DNA from: Thioclava sp. GXIMD4216 | Lineage (GTDB): Bacteria; Pseudomonadota; Alphaproteobacteria; Rhodobacterales; Rhodobacteraceae | DNA: 64,000 nucleotides | Assembly (NCBI RefSeq): GCF_037949285.1 | Contig: NZ_CP149927.1 | Coordinates: 207,001 to 271,000 of the forward strand | Reading direction: 5' to 3' | Shown: positions 11,001-19,500 of the stretch, one piece after another | Layout: each line of letters starts with the position of its first letter | Position numbering within the stretch: the stretch's first letter is position 1 | Translations under genes and position numbers: made by a program | Notes under the pieces: model-generated | What the model saw: the letters and a program-made list of their open reading frames with translations, nothing else | What the model was told of the DNA's origin: nothing | Databases searched by the model: none

Positions 11001-13417
11001 TGGCGGTTGGCAGCGGCAGCCTGACCAATACCGGCACGCTGGAGATCGCGGGCGGCACGCTGGAGGCCGCGGTCGAGAACGCGGCCACGCTGGTGATGAC
11101 CTCTGGGGTGATTGAGGGCGATCTGGCGGCGGGTGGTCGCGCGCAGACCGCATTGGCGGGCAGCCTGAACGGGGCACTGGCCATCACCGATGCTGCCAGC
11201 GTCGAGGTGACGGGCGATCTGGACGGGGTGACCTCGATCAGCCAGACCAGCAGCAGCGCGCTGGTGCTGTCGGCTGGAACGCTCAGCCTGACGGGCGCGC
11301 AAGGCGTCAGCAATGCGACCACGGTGTCGATCACCGGCGGCACGCTGCTATCTGACGCAGGTGCGGTTTTCACCAACGCGGCAGATGCCACGCTTTCGGT
11401 TGCGTCGGGGGGCACGCTCTCGATGGATGTCGAGAACGAGGCCGGGGCCCAGATGCTACTGGCCGGTGCCATGAACGGCGATCTCGTCAATGCCGGAACC
11501 GTGTCGCTGACCGGTTCGCTGACAGGCGATGTGAGCAATGAAACCGGCGCGGCGCTTGCGCTTTGGGGCGAGGTCACCGGCACGGTCTCCAATGCCAGCG
11601 GGGCGCTTCTGGCGCTTGCGGGGACTGTGGATGGCGATGTCAGCCAAGCCACCGGCGGCGTGTTGACGGTGGCGGCAGATGACAGCGCGACGATCACCGG
11701 ATCGCTGTCGGGGCTGGGCCAGTTCGACATTGATGGGGCGTTGGCCATTGGCGATGAGTTCACCCTCGGCACGGCGGATGACGATGCGCAGGACGCGGTC
11801 CTGACGCTGGCAGGCGGTCAGCTTTCGGCGGGCAGCTTCCGCAATTTCGGCACCGTTTATCTGTCCGAGGATGCGGCGGTCAGCGCCGCGACGACCAACT
11901 ATTCCACCGTCTATGTCACGGGCGGCGCGTCGATTTCGGGCAGCTATAGCAATGCGTCGGGCAGCCTTCTGTCCTTGGCCGATGATACCACGACAACCAC
12001 GTTGAGCATTGATGGCGATGCGGCGCTGAACGGGACCATCGTCCTTGATGCGGCTCTGGGTGCGACGGATCAGTCGGCGGATAAGATCGCGGTGTCGGGT
12101 GCGCTGAGCGGCCATGCCACGATCGTCTTCAACAATCTGGCAGGCGATGATTACGCCCTGCTTGACGACGATCTGGCGATCCTTACCTATGGCAGCAATA
12201 ACGGCTTCAGCGCCACGACCTCGGGTCTGCCGGAGACGGGGGCGGTGCTTTATGCGCTGTCCGATGACAGCAGCTCGAACACCATCAACCTGATTTCCGG
12301 TGCCAACCCTGCCTTCGGCGGGATCGCCTCGGGGCTGGCGCTGACCCAGTCCTTGATGGGCTCGGTGATCAACCGTCCGACCAGCCCCTATATCTCGGGT
12401 CTGGCCGCTGCGACAGAAGATGACGATCTGTGCGGCTTTGGCGGTTGGGGCCGGTTCGTTGGGGGTAAGGCCACCGCCACCGGCGCGTCGCAGACCGCGC
12501 TTGGCACCTTCCAGAACGAGGTCGAGGCGACCTATGGCGGGGCACAGGCGGGCTTTGACCATAGCTGCTTCAAGGATATCATCGGCGGCTGGAATGTCAG
12601 CTTCGGCGGGATCGGCGGCTTCAACATCGGCAAGATCGAACAGCCGGTCTATCTCTTCGATACCTCGACCGCGACGCTGAACACCGCGATCAAGACCAGC
12701 GAGAACAAGATCGATTTCAACCAGATCTATGGCGGCGGATATATCGGCCTGTCCAAAGGGCGCTGGGTGGCCGATCTGCAGGCGCGGGTGGACCGCACAA
12801 GCTATGACATCAAGAACCGTGCGACCGCGAACGAATATGGCGAGGCGCTGGGGCTGGATGACCAGAGCTACGACAGCCACGGCTATACGGTGTCGGGCTC
12901 TGTGGGCTATGCCTTCTCGCTTGACAGCCTTGTGTCGGGGATGAACCTCGTGCCCTCGGCGGGCTTCTCGTGGACGCGTTCGCAGGCGGATGACATCTAC
13001 TTCTCGAACGATCCCGATGATAGCACCGATGATGGCGTGCTGGAATTCGATCCGATCACCAACAAGATCGCCTTCACCTCGCTGACACTGTCGCGCGGGC
13101 AGATCCTTGCCTCGGGCACCGAAGCGATCAACTATTTCGCGACGGGCACCTATTACCACGATTTCGGTGACTCCGCGAAGGCGACCTATTACGTGCTGGA
13201 TGATGAGGGCAACAAATCGGGCACCGGTCTGGATGCCACCAACGAATTGCTGACCGATTACGGCGAGATCAGCTTTGGTCTGAACTATACCAAGGTTCTC
13301 AACCCCGGCATGGCGCTTCCGGCGCGGCAGTTCGATGCCTCGGCACGCTTCGACGGGCGCTTCTCCGATCAGCTTGACGGCTGGGGGGTTACGGCACAGC
13401 TGCGCTGGCAGTTCTGA
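2027..13417 (+). CDS. Giant autotransporter (type Va secreted beta-helix protein)
   Basis: This is a surface or secreted protein of about 3,796 residues. The start is uncertain: I prefer the GTG at 2027, five bases after a G-run, but an in-frame TTG lies at 2015. The order is a long basic N-region and hydrophobic core (KRIALLLRTTALALAMM, cleavage near VWADS), then a passenger of about 3,400 residues built from Gly/Ser/Thr-rich beta-helix rungs, then a C-terminal autotransporter barrel over roughly the last 340 residues. The barrel begins near CGFGGWGRF and ends in the typical terminal Phe (LRWQF). The first part of the passenger has four 290-residue tandem repeats. The rest is made of rungs of about 20 residues with NSGT[IL]xG and GGxLxN patterns. 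The only cysteines I noticed are in the C-terminal region, usual for passengers that cross the outer membrane unfolded. An adhesin or biofilm role is inference. Confidence 0.92.
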   Translation: MVIRHFIVTKFKRNDFAAVARPPRGKRIALLLRTTALALAMMVGAGQVWADSYIWTGSDGQWSADANWDLAATPGSDVANHDTVTFSDGAATRHVDLDGQSWSLSGMTFDSTTPYTLSDGSIMLVATDSGDPAALNFLGPTSPDLTGVGFLLAADTEITNAAPLTTIAANFSGAGNLSVDAGDGNTVVFTGLNTQLGDTSVQSGTLEVIGGSALSDYGVVSLESAGTALIVETAETVGGLSGVAGSTVTLNDDLTVASGMTPLPTTYGGVISGTGSLIVAGADLTLSGVSEYSGSTEVSDGTLTVTGTGSLASRSVEVGGSGQLATAGGALEAEASVVLDGGWTLSGDETVASLSGTGALGLGDADLTLGSVGFSGTVEGTTAAVLSVAGSTGNSLGGDLSGFAGTLALSNADLSIADDLSGLVTLSSGTLSTSAAALSAGVSVTGAGAIMATGSGETRLSGALDLSGALSLGSSDGLALDMTAGVIDSGSTLTLTSGSLRLVDQEAADLLAALSSTEVQSGAVLDLDGQALTLADLQGAGEVSSTSAAVLTLADGTFSGALSGALSLVSTGDLTLSGVSEYSGSTEVSGGTLTVTGTGSLASRSVEVGGSGQLATAGGALDAEASVVLDGGWTLSGDETVASLSGTGSLGLGDADLTLGSVGFSGTVEGTSAAVLSVAGSTGNSLSGDLSGFAGTLALSNADLSIADDLSGLVTLSSGTLSTSAAALSAGVSVTGAGAIMATGSGETRLSGALDLSGALSLGSSDGLALDMTAGVIDSGSTLTLTSGSLRLVDQEAADLLAALSSTEVQSGAVLDLDGQALTLADLQGAGEVSSTSAAVLTLADGTFSGALSGALSLVSTGDLTLSGVSEYSGSTEVSGGTLTVTGTGSLASRSVEVGGSGQLATAGGALDAEASVVLDGGWTLSGDETVASLSGTGSLGLGDADLTLGSVGFSGTVEGTSAAVLSVAGSTGNSLSGDLSGFAGTLALSNADLSIADDLSGLVTLSSGTLSTSAAALSAGVSVTGAGAIMATGSGETRLSGALDLSGALSLGSSDGLALDMTAGVIDSGSTLTLTSGSLRLVDQEAADLLAALSSTEVQSGAVLDLDGQALTLADLQGAGEVSSTSAAVLTLADGTFSGALSGALSLVSTGDLTLSGVSEYSGSTEVSGGTLTVTGTGSLASRSVEVGGSGQLATAGGALDAEASVVLDGGWTLSGDETVASLSGTGSLGLGDADLTLGSVGFSGTVEGTSAAVLSVAGSTGNSLSGDLSGFAGTLALSNADLSIADDLSGLVTLSSGTLSTSAAALSAGVSVTGAGAIMATGSGETRLSGALDLSGALSLGSSDGLALDMTAGVIDSGSTLTLTSGSLRLVDQEAADLLAALSSTEVQSGAVLDLDGQALTLADLQGAGEVSSTSAAVLTLADGTFSGALSGALSLVSTGDLTLSGASEYSGSTEVSGGTLTVAGSVGDVDVAAGAQMDVLTGGSAGQITLAGSGSNAGEISGLVQSAGSFVNSGTITGAVGLSGGQLENDAEGAIAGVLAVSGGAVVTNAGALAALSLSDGTVTTTGTLGTATVTGGSLLNSGILSGDVLLSDGTLDNSGELSGATTVEGGTLENNGLVSGSVTLASGMVNNTDTITGLVTVEGGTFTNDGTLAGLDISAGTLVNHASAQVTGALTVSGTGLVTNAGSLASVEMTGGTLGNSGTLTEALVQAGALTNDFGGAIGTLRLSETGSVINSGTLATAIVSGGTLTNSASGTLTSALSLLAGSVVNEGVISGDLTLTGGSLTNNGAIRADLDISDATVTGAGTITGDVTLRAGGDLTVTSMLDGSVAVLLGGTLTLSEADVSGGIDNAGTVVLSGSVNVDGDFTNTGTLTTSGSTPVLLTLTSGSFYAGGDIDASASSLIITAGEIQILAGFSVTGDVTYDGTVTNAGLVELGQDLKNNLVNQTGGQVSVTANVDGAGFDVTNSGTFAIAEGFGLGNLDLFQNEGDLVLADTASLAAQRFAGSGTLTLNSGSVLDISDSFVLGSGGALTVLGAAASLGSSASLTLSSGSRLTVEDGQSLNGQATTVDSAGNIIVGQDASLVLAGLTSSGSLTNSGTLTTTTALTSTGTLVNSGTITSGLIVAGGTATSTGSLGDWTVSDGRLSLAGTGAAGVITGGEVDIDGTVGSIALSGGTLDLSGQSGVITQEGGSVTLSGGVADGLVASAGEARLSGGTLAGALAVSGTADVTVGMALTNAVTLEEGALTLTAAGSIAGDLGFASGSFTNAGTLSGNLAQDGGSTENSGTISGGVMLTNGSFTNLVGGLTGGVTQSGGDLVNAGILAALELSGGTALSTGEILGAVDISAGSLDNDGTIGGLATVTGGRLDTSGAISGGLTLAGTDAEVDNSGSVTGAITVSAGALTNSGALNGTLTQTGGSVINESNATLAGDATVSGGSLENAGTIGGDLDLLAGSVTNSGSVTGDTSVSDGALLVSDGGSFSGDVVLAGDSGAGGAVVQLSGQTSVGGDLVNDGTITTADSTGAGVSVAGDFTNNGTIDGSTGQISITASTIIVADTASVLGDVVLEGALVNAGMVELTNDLEDDVTNQLGGTISVTSDVSGAGYDLTNAGALVVADAVAFTGLGVVDNSGTIDLGAGAELASATMNNSGEITLGAGAVLSGTGNTLNNDGTITVGDGGTVTDAGAINNSGTITYDGSGVLAADTGDNGTALVNDGLIQTVAGGNDTIVIGDGSANSFENTATGTFVIGALDSVVATQTDLDNAGALSIGSGASLSLANLTNTGTLENAGTVDVSGSLTNAGGAIVNSGAVSADLAMTAGTLANSGTLAEVTLAGGTLTQSAGSIAALSVTGGSATLSAGSVTGDLGITGGSVELAGAASVSGTTRVGSSGSLTNAGQLADLVSAGTTVTSGTVTGNATITGGSFTSTGTILGSATLSGAAQAQLSGTIAGTLALSDTASAEILSDLSVAEVTNTTESSLLLSAGTLAVGSGSLTNTGTLEIAGGTLEAAVENAATLVMTSGVIEGDLAAGGRAQTALAGSLNGALAITDAASVEVTGDLDGVTSISQTSSSALVLSAGTLSLTGAQGVSNATTVSITGGTLLSDAGAVFTNAADATLSVASGGTLSMDVENEAGAQMLLAGAMNGDLVNAGTVSLTGSLTGDVSNETGAALALWGEVTGTVSNASGALLALAGTVDGDVSQATGGVLTVAADDSATITGSLSGLGQFDIDGALAIGDEFTLGTADDDAQDAVLTLAGGQLSAGSFRNFGTVYLSEDAAVSAATTNYSTVYVTGGASISGSYSNASGSLLSLADDTTTTTLSIDGDAALNGTIVLDAALGATDQSADKIAVSGALSGHATIVFNNLAGDDYALLDDDLAILTYGSNNGFSATTSGLPETGAVLYALSDDSSSNTINLISGANPAFGGIASGLALTQSLMGSVINRPTSPYISGLAAATEDDDLCGFGGWGRFVGGKATATGASQTALGTFQNEVEATYGGAQAGFDHSCFKDIIGGWNVSFGGIGGFNIGKIEQPVYLFDTSTATLNTAIKTSENKIDFNQIYGGGYIGLSKGRWVADLQARVDRTSYDIKNRATANEYGEALGLDDQSYDSHGYTVSGSVGYAFSLDSLVSGMNLVPSAGFSWTRSQADDIYFSNDPDDSTDDGVLEFDPITNKIAFTSLTLSRGQILASGTEAINYFATGTYYHDFGDSAKATYYVLDDEGNKSGTGLDATNELLTDYGEISFGLNYTKVLNPGMALPARQFDASARFDGRFSDQLDGWGVTAQLRWQF
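2873..6425 (+). repeat. Four tandem 870-bp (290-codon) repeats plus a partial fifth
   Basis: The unit begins at GATCTGACGCTGTCGGGG and recurs at 2873, 3743, 4613 and 5483, with a truncated fifth copy at 6353-6425 that diverges after about 70 bases. By direct reading, copies two, three and four look identical. Copy one differs by eight substitutions, all between 2934 and 3241, five of them changing an amino acid; its last 500 bases match the others. The period is a multiple of three, so loss or gain of a unit keeps the frame. This indicates very recent amplification or gene conversion. Confidence 0.95.
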
Positions 13418-13468
13418 TCCGGTCGGGCCGGAACAGGGGCGGGGGGTTGACCAAATCGGGTGACCCCC
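13418..13468 (+). terminator. Two weak hairpins after the autotransporter gene
   Basis: TCCGG at 13418-13422 pairs with CCGGA at 13428-13432. A second structure has GGGGG at 13441-13446 facing ACCCCC at 13463-13468. Neither is followed by a T-run, so these are at best partial terminators between the autotransporter gene and tssK, and read-through into the secretion operon is possible. Confidence 0.3.
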
Positions 13469-13534
13469 TACAAAGGAACGGATTTTACGCGGCTATCTTG
13501 CTGGTCGCACCTTTGGAAGAAAGCTTTCGGGACG

Positions 13535-14866
13535 ATGTCACTTTTCAGTAAGGTCGCATGGAAAGAGGGGCTGTTTCTGCAGCCGCACCACCTGCAGCAG
13601 GCAGATCGCTATCACGAGTATCTGACGCGCGCGCGTGTGGGGGTGCTCAGCCCCTATCCTTGGGGGATTGCGACCCTGCGGCTGGATCGTGACAAGGCCC
13701 AGCTTGGCCAGATCGGGCTGACCGAGGTTTCGGGCATCATGCCGGATGGCACGCCGTTCGATGCGCCGGGGGTCTCGCCCCTGCCGCTGGCGGTCGAGGT
13801 GCCCGAGGATGGCGCGGGGCTGGATATCTGGCTGACATTGCCCGATGCGGCGATCAATGGTCAGGACATCGCGCCTCAGGCCAAGGATGCCAGCACGCGC
13901 TATGTGCTCGACAGCGATACCGTGGTCGATAACCAGTCCGCCAGCCGGTCCGAACAGGTGATCGAAGTGGCCCATCCGCGCCTCGAGATCGCCATCCGCA
14001 AGACCCCGCGTCCGGGCTATCAGAACATCCGTCTGGGCCGCGTGCTGGAGCTGCGCGACGGCATCGTGACGCTGGATGACCGCGTGCCGCCCTCGGCGCT
14101 GCGCCTGCCTGCGCATCCGGCCTATGATGGCTATCTCAGCCGTGTGATCGGCTGGATCGAGGCCAAGCTGGAGACGCTGGCCCGCTATGCCTCGGACCCG
14201 ACCTCGGGCGGGGGGATGCAGGCCAGCGACTATCTGATGCTGATGGTGCTCAACCGCGAGCTTCCGGTGCTGCGGCATCTGAAATCCATGGCCAATGTCC
14301 ATCCCGAGCGGCTGTATGAACGGCTGATCGCGCTGGCCGGCGAGCTGACGACCTTTGATCAGGGCGACCGCCATGCGCGCGATTACGGCGGCTATAAGCA
14401 TGATCTGCCCAATGAAAGCTTCCAGCCCGTGGTCTCGGATATCCAGCGTCTTCTGGCGCGCGATGTGGGCCGTGCGGTGCGCCTGCCGCTACAGGAGGTG
14501 CGCGCCAATTCCTTCGCAGCACTTGTCAATGACCGCTCGCTTTTCGCGCAGGCGACCTTCGTGCTGGAGGTCTCTTCGGGGCTGCCGCTGACGCAGGTGC
14601 AAAGCCAGTTCCCGCAGCTGTGCAAGGTCGGGCCCTCGACCCAGATGAAGACCATCATCAACAACAACCTCCCCGGTATCGGGTTGGTGCATCTGCCCAA
14701 TCCGCCACGGCAGATCCGCGTTGTGTCCACCAATGTCTACTTCCTGTTGGACAAATCCACTCAGCTCTGGCGCGAGTTCTCGACCGCGCCCGCGATCGGG
14801 ATGCATTTTGCCGGTAACTGGCCGGATCTGAAGCTGGAACTCTGGGCCGTACCGGAGAGCGCCTGA
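13535..14866 (+). CDS. tssK: Type VI secretion baseplate protein TssK
   Basis: TssK (ImpJ/VasE) links the type VI secretion baseplate to the inner-membrane complex TssJLM. The 443-residue product begins MSLFSKVAWKEGLFLQPHHL. The W-x-E-G-x-F-L-x-P-x-H-x-Q motif at residues 8-21 is the family hallmark, and the length is normal for TssK. The ATG at 13535 was chosen because it places this motif at the N-terminus; an upstream reading from 13460 adds an unconserved leader. The stop codon shares one base with the tssL start (TGATG), so the two are translationally coupled. It lies 117 bases downstream of the autotransporter gene on the same strand. Confidence 0.95.
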   Translation: MSLFSKVAWKEGLFLQPHHLQQADRYHEYLTRARVGVLSPYPWGIATLRLDRDKAQLGQIGLTEVSGIMPDGTPFDAPGVSPLPLAVEVPEDGAGLDIWLTLPDAAINGQDIAPQAKDASTRYVLDSDTVVDNQSASRSEQVIEVAHPRLEIAIRKTPRPGYQNIRLGRVLELRDGIVTLDDRVPPSALRLPAHPAYDGYLSRVIGWIEAKLETLARYASDPTSGGGMQASDYLMLMVLNRELPVLRHLKSMANVHPERLYERLIALAGELTTFDQGDRHARDYGGYKHDLPNESFQPVVSDIQRLLARDVGRAVRLPLQEVRANSFAALVNDRSLFAQATFVLEVSSGLPLTQVQSQFPQLCKVGPSTQMKTIINNNLPGIGLVHLPNPPRQIRVVSTNVYFLLDKSTQLWREFSTAPAIGMHFAGNWPDLKLELWAVPESA

Positions 14867-16530
14867 TGTCGGATGATGACGATAAGACCGTCTTCGGGCA
14901 GCCGCTGCCCTCTTTCCCGCCGCGCAAGGATGCAGGACGACCGGCGGCGCCCCAGCCGCCTGCCCGCGAGGATGACACATGGCTTGGCGGGGCGCTGAAG
15001 CCGCAGCAGGGTTATCCTGCCGCGTCCCCCCAACAGCCGCCCTATCCTGCGCCTCAGCCCCCGCAGGGCTGGGGGCATCCGGTGCCGCCACAACCACCGC
15101 AGCCCGCGCCCCAAGGCGGCTATCCCGGGCAGAACCCGCCCGGTCCCAACCCCTATCTGCCGCCCCAGCAGCCTGCGGCCACTCCCTATGGCCAGCCGCT
15201 TTACCAGCCCGATACCGGTGCGCGGCCCGAAGGCGCGGGGATGTTTCCCGATCTCAACCAGCCACAGGCGCAGGCCGCGCGCGTGGCCCCGCGCATCGCG
15301 CTGGCCGATGCACTGCGCGCTTCGGCACGGCAAAGCGGAGAGGGGGCGGCCTCGAACCCGCTTCTGGCCGAGGCCACGGGGCTTCTGATCCTGCTGGGCC
15401 GTCTGCGCACGGGACTGGTCGAGATGCAGTCCGGCCCGCTGCTGGACCATGTCGCCCGCGCGATCGATGATTTCGAGACGCGGGCTCTGGCGCGTGGCCT
15501 GCCCGCGCCGCAGGTGCGCGATGCGAAATATGCGCTTTCGGCCACGGCCGATGATATCGTGCAGAACCTTCCCGGTGCCGACCGTGGCATGTGGCTGCAA
15601 TATTCGATGGTGGCGCGCTTCTTTGGCGAGCGGTCCTCGGGTGTCGGCTTCTTCCAGAAGGTCGACGAGGCGATGAAGGTGCCGGGGCAGAGCTTCAATC
15701 TGCTGGAGTTGATGCTGAGCTGTCTTCAGCTTGGCTTCGAAGGCCAGTACCGGACGCTGCCCAATGGCTCGGTCGAGCTGGCGCGTATCCGCTCCGCTAT
15801 CTACGAGACCCTGCGCCGTGTCAGCCCGCGCCCCGATGATGATGTCTCGCCCGCTTGGGAGGGCGTGCCGATGCATGGCCGCCGCCAGCGCGGCGCGACG
15901 CCCGTCTGGGTGGTGGGGCTGATTGCAGGTGCGATGCTGGTGGCGCTGTTTGCGACGCTTTCCACGCTTTTGACCCGCCAGTCTGCCACGGTGCGCGATC
16001 AGGTTCTGGCGCTGCATCGCGGGATCCCCGATGTCACGATCGAGCGGACAGAGCCCGTGGTGACCCCCTATCAGGCCAGCTCGACCCAGATGCAGCGGAT
16101 CAGCGATGCGCTGCAATCCGAAATCGATGCGGGGCGGGTCGAGGTGACGCAGAGCACAGATTGGGTTCTGGTGCGCGTGGGCGATGCACTGCGCTTTGCC
16201 ACAGGGCGCGAGACCTTGGCCGATACGCAATCGGTGATGCCGCTTCTGGGCGCGATTGCGCAGACGCTGGATAAGGAAAACGGGCCGATCCGCGTGGTGG
16301 GCCATACGGATTCGGTGCCGATGTCGGGCCGCGGGCGTTTCAAGACCAATCAGGCCTTGTCCGAGGCGCGGGCGCAGACCGTTGCCGGTGTGCTCGAGGG
16401 GCTGGTCAAAGACCCCGCCCGTATCAGCGCCGAAGGTAAAGGGGCGACCGATCCGGTGGCCGATAACAAGACGGCTGAAGGCCGCGCCCGTAACCGCCGG
16501 GTCGAGATCATGATCCCGCGGGAGGACTGA
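14866..16530 (+). CDS. tssL: Type VI secretion protein TssL with OmpA-like domain
   Basis: TssL (IcmH/DotU) is an inner-membrane part of the type VI trans-envelope complex. The 554 residues begin with an acidic tip and a Pro/Gln-rich disordered stretch (about 1-140), then the cytoplasmic DotU domain (about 145-330), one membrane helix near 346-368 (VWVVGLIAGAMLVALF), and a periplasmic OmpA-like peptidoglycan-binding domain (about 420-550, with GHTDSVPMSG and NRRVEI). TssL with a fused OmpA domain is a known variant that anchors the machine to the cell wall. The N-terminus has two acidic-Thr motifs, DKTVFG (Thr8) and DDTWLG (Thr38). In Agrobacterium, PpkA phosphorylates TssL near its N-terminus and the phosphothreonine binds Fha, so Thr8 or Thr38 is a good candidate site here. 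The gene overlaps tssK by one base and ends one base before tssM. Confidence 0.93.
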   Translation: MSDDDDKTVFGQPLPSFPPRKDAGRPAAPQPPAREDDTWLGGALKPQQGYPAASPQQPPYPAPQPPQGWGHPVPPQPPQPAPQGGYPGQNPPGPNPYLPPQQPAATPYGQPLYQPDTGARPEGAGMFPDLNQPQAQAARVAPRIALADALRASARQSGEGAASNPLLAEATGLLILLGRLRTGLVEMQSGPLLDHVARAIDDFETRALARGLPAPQVRDAKYALSATADDIVQNLPGADRGMWLQYSMVARFFGERSSGVGFFQKVDEAMKVPGQSFNLLELMLSCLQLGFEGQYRTLPNGSVELARIRSAIYETLRRVSPRPDDDVSPAWEGVPMHGRRQRGATPVWVVGLIAGAMLVALFATLSTLLTRQSATVRDQVLALHRGIPDVTIERTEPVVTPYQASSTQMQRISDALQSEIDAGRVEVTQSTDWVLVRVGDALRFATGRETLADTQSVMPLLGAIAQTLDKENGPIRVVGHTDSVPMSGRGRFKTNQALSEARAQTVAGVLEGLVKDPARISAEGKGATDPVADNKTAEGRARNRRVEIMIPRED

Positions 16531-16531
16531 G

Positions 16532-19500
16532 ATGGCATTTTCTCTTCTGAAAAAGGCAGCCCGCGCGACGGCGTCCGGCTTCCGGCATAAATGGGTGCGC
16601 CGTGTGATGATCGCGCTGGCGCTGGTGGGCGCGGGGCTGGCGATCTGGTTCGGCTTTGTGATGACCGGCCTTGATCTTCTGGCCTCGCCCTGGCTTCGCG
16701 GCGGGGTGATCGCCCTGCTATATGCGGTGGTGGGGCTTGTCTGGGTCCTGCGCTGGCGCAAGCGGCGCAAGAAGGCGCAGGCGTTGGAAGACAGCCTGTT
16801 CTCGGCCCCCGCCAGCGACAGCAAGGTGCTGAACGAGCGCATGCAGGAGGCGATGGCCAAGCTGCGCAAATCGGGCGGGCGCAACTATCTCTATGATCTG
16901 CCGTGGTATGTCATCATCGGTCCGCCCGGCGCGGGCAAGACGACCGCTCTGGCCAATTCGGGCATCGAGTTTCCGGGGCAGGACGGTCTGGCCGATCATG
17001 CGCGCGGCTTTGGTGGCACCCGCAACTGCGACTGGTGGTTTGCCGAGGATGCCGTGCTGATCGACACCGCTGGCCGCTACACCACGCAAGACAGCGACCG
17101 TCAGGCCGATCAGGCCTCATGGAAGGCGTTTCTGGACCTGTTGAAAAAGGGCCGCCCCGACCAGCCGGTCAATGGCGTGATGCTGGCGTTTTCGGTGGAA
17201 GACGTGATGAACGCCACCGAGGATAGTCTTCAGGCCCATGCCGAGACCGTACGTGCCCGTCTGGCCGAACTGCACGAGACCCTGCGCATCGATGTGCCGG
17301 TCTATGCGATTTTCACCAAGGCCGACCTGATCTCGGGGTTCCGCGAATATTTCGGGTCCTTCTCGCAGTCGCGGCGCAAGCTGGTCTGGGGGCATACCTT
17401 CCAGACCCGCGACCGCAAGGCCGCCACCCATGAAGAGGTGCCCGCCGCCTTTGACGCGCTGCTGACGCGGCTGAGCGACGAGGTCGTGGACCGCATGACA
17501 GAAGAGCCCGATCCCGCCTCGCGGATCGCGATTTTCGGCCTGCCGGGGCAGATGGAGATGCTGCGCGACAAGATGGCCGAATTCCTGCGGCTGGTCTTTG
17601 AACCGACGCGCTACAAATCGGCGGCGATCCTGCGCGGCTTCTATTTCACCTCCGGCACACAGGAGGGCACGCCCGTCGATCAGGTGCTGGGGGCGATGGC
17701 GCGTGACAGCCAGTCCGAGGGCTTCCGTCCCGCTTTCATGTCGGGCAAGGGCAAGAGCTATTTCCTGCATGACCTTCTGCGCAAGGTGATCTTTGCCGAG
17801 CGCGACTGGGTGGGCTTTGACCGCAAGGCCGTGCGCCGCCGCCAGATCCTGCATACCGGCGGGCTGGCGCTGATTTCGGTGGTGACGCTTCTGGGGATGG
17901 CAGGCTTTGGCTATGCGTTCTGGAAAAGCGCCGACCAGCTGCGCGCGGCGCAGGTGGATGCCAGCGATTATGCCGATACCGCTCGCGAGGAACTGTCGAA
18001 GACGGTGATCTCGGACGATGATCCGGCACCCGTTCTGCCGGAATTGCAGCGTCTGCGCGATATGCGCGCGGGCTATGCCGACAAGACCGCCCCGCCGCTG
18101 ATCGAGAATATGGGCCTGTCGCGCTGGAGCGAGCTGCATCAGGCGGCCAATCGCGCCTATTCCGACGGGCTGGAGCGGATGCTGCGCCCGCGTCTGGTGC
18201 TCTATCTTGAAAACACCATTCCGCAACTGATTGCCGACGGCAATACCGCCGGCGTCTATCGGGCGCTGAAGGTCTATCTGCTGCTGGGCGGGCAGGGGCC
18301 TGCGAAATCGTCCGATATGGCAGCGGTCGAGAGCTATTTCGACGATCTGTGGAGCGCGCGATATTCCGCCCCCGGCGAGACCCGTATCCATGACCAGCTT
18401 ATGGGCCATCTGCAAGCCATGCTGCAACTCGATGGTGACCGTACCGACCTGATCGGTATCGATAATGCCATCGTGACCAAGGCCCGCGATGCCATTGTCA
18501 ACCTGCCGCTGGCCGAGCAGGCCTATGCCTCGATCAAGGATCGGGCCATCAGTTCGGGGCAGACGGCCTTCGGGCTGGCCGATGCCATTGGCGGGCAGGT
18601 CGATCAGGTGCTGACCACCAATGACGGGACCGACCTGCATCAGCTTGTGGTGCCCGGTCTGTATACATTCGAGGGCTATTGGGGCTTCTTCCTTGACGAG
18701 CTGACGAATGCGCGCGCGCGTCTGGAAGAGGATCGCTGGGTGCTGGGCGATGCCGCCGACCGTGTGGATTACCAGCGTCAGTTGGGGTCGCTGTCGCGCG
18801 ATCTGCATCGCATGTATCGCCAGCAATTCGATGCGGCATGGAACAACGTGCTGTCACGTCTGGCCCTGCAGCGGATGTCGGCGGACCCGCCGCGCTATGA
18901 TAAACTGGCCGTGGCGGGGTCGTCGGTCAACTCGCCGCTGCTGCGCCTTGTTGAAGAGGTGGACCGGCAGACCCGTTTGAGCCGCCTTTACGACAAGCTC
19001 GATACCCTCAGCCCCGAACAGGCGGCGCAGATGGCCGCAGGCGGGGGCGATCTGGGGGCGGCTCTGGGCGATACGGCCTTCAACCAGATCTATGCGGGGT
19101 CGGGGGTCTTCCAGCGCGTGGTGATGGACCAGCTGCGCGCCAGCTCGACCGGCAAGAGCCAGACCCGCGCGCAAAGCGCGGGCGGGGCCTCGGCCACCGA
19201 TGACAGCCAGCGCGCGCAGGTCGAACGTATCAGCGGCGATTTCGCGATCTGGCACCGTCTGCTGGACGGCGAACAGGGCGGGCGCGCGATTGACGTGGTT
19301 CTGTCGAACCTGCAGGCGCTGCGCGAGAACCGGCGCAATGCGTCACTGGCACCGACCCCGGCCGATGAAACCATGCTGCGCCAGCAGCTTGCGACGCTGA
19401 CGATGAACAATTCGGCCCTGCCCAAGCCGCTGGCAACCATGCTCAACGGGGTCGAGCGCGAATTCTCCTCGGTGGCGCAGGATGCGACAGTCAGCCAGCT

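Noticed and set aside
7888..13159. Very long minus-strand open frames inside the autotransporter gene (for example 7888-9819, 9044-11302, 11456-13159)
   Set aside because: They mirror a repetitive GC-rich coding sequence on the plus strand. Their proteins are low-complexity Pro/Ser/Val or Arg/Gly strings with no ribosome-binding sites or domains.
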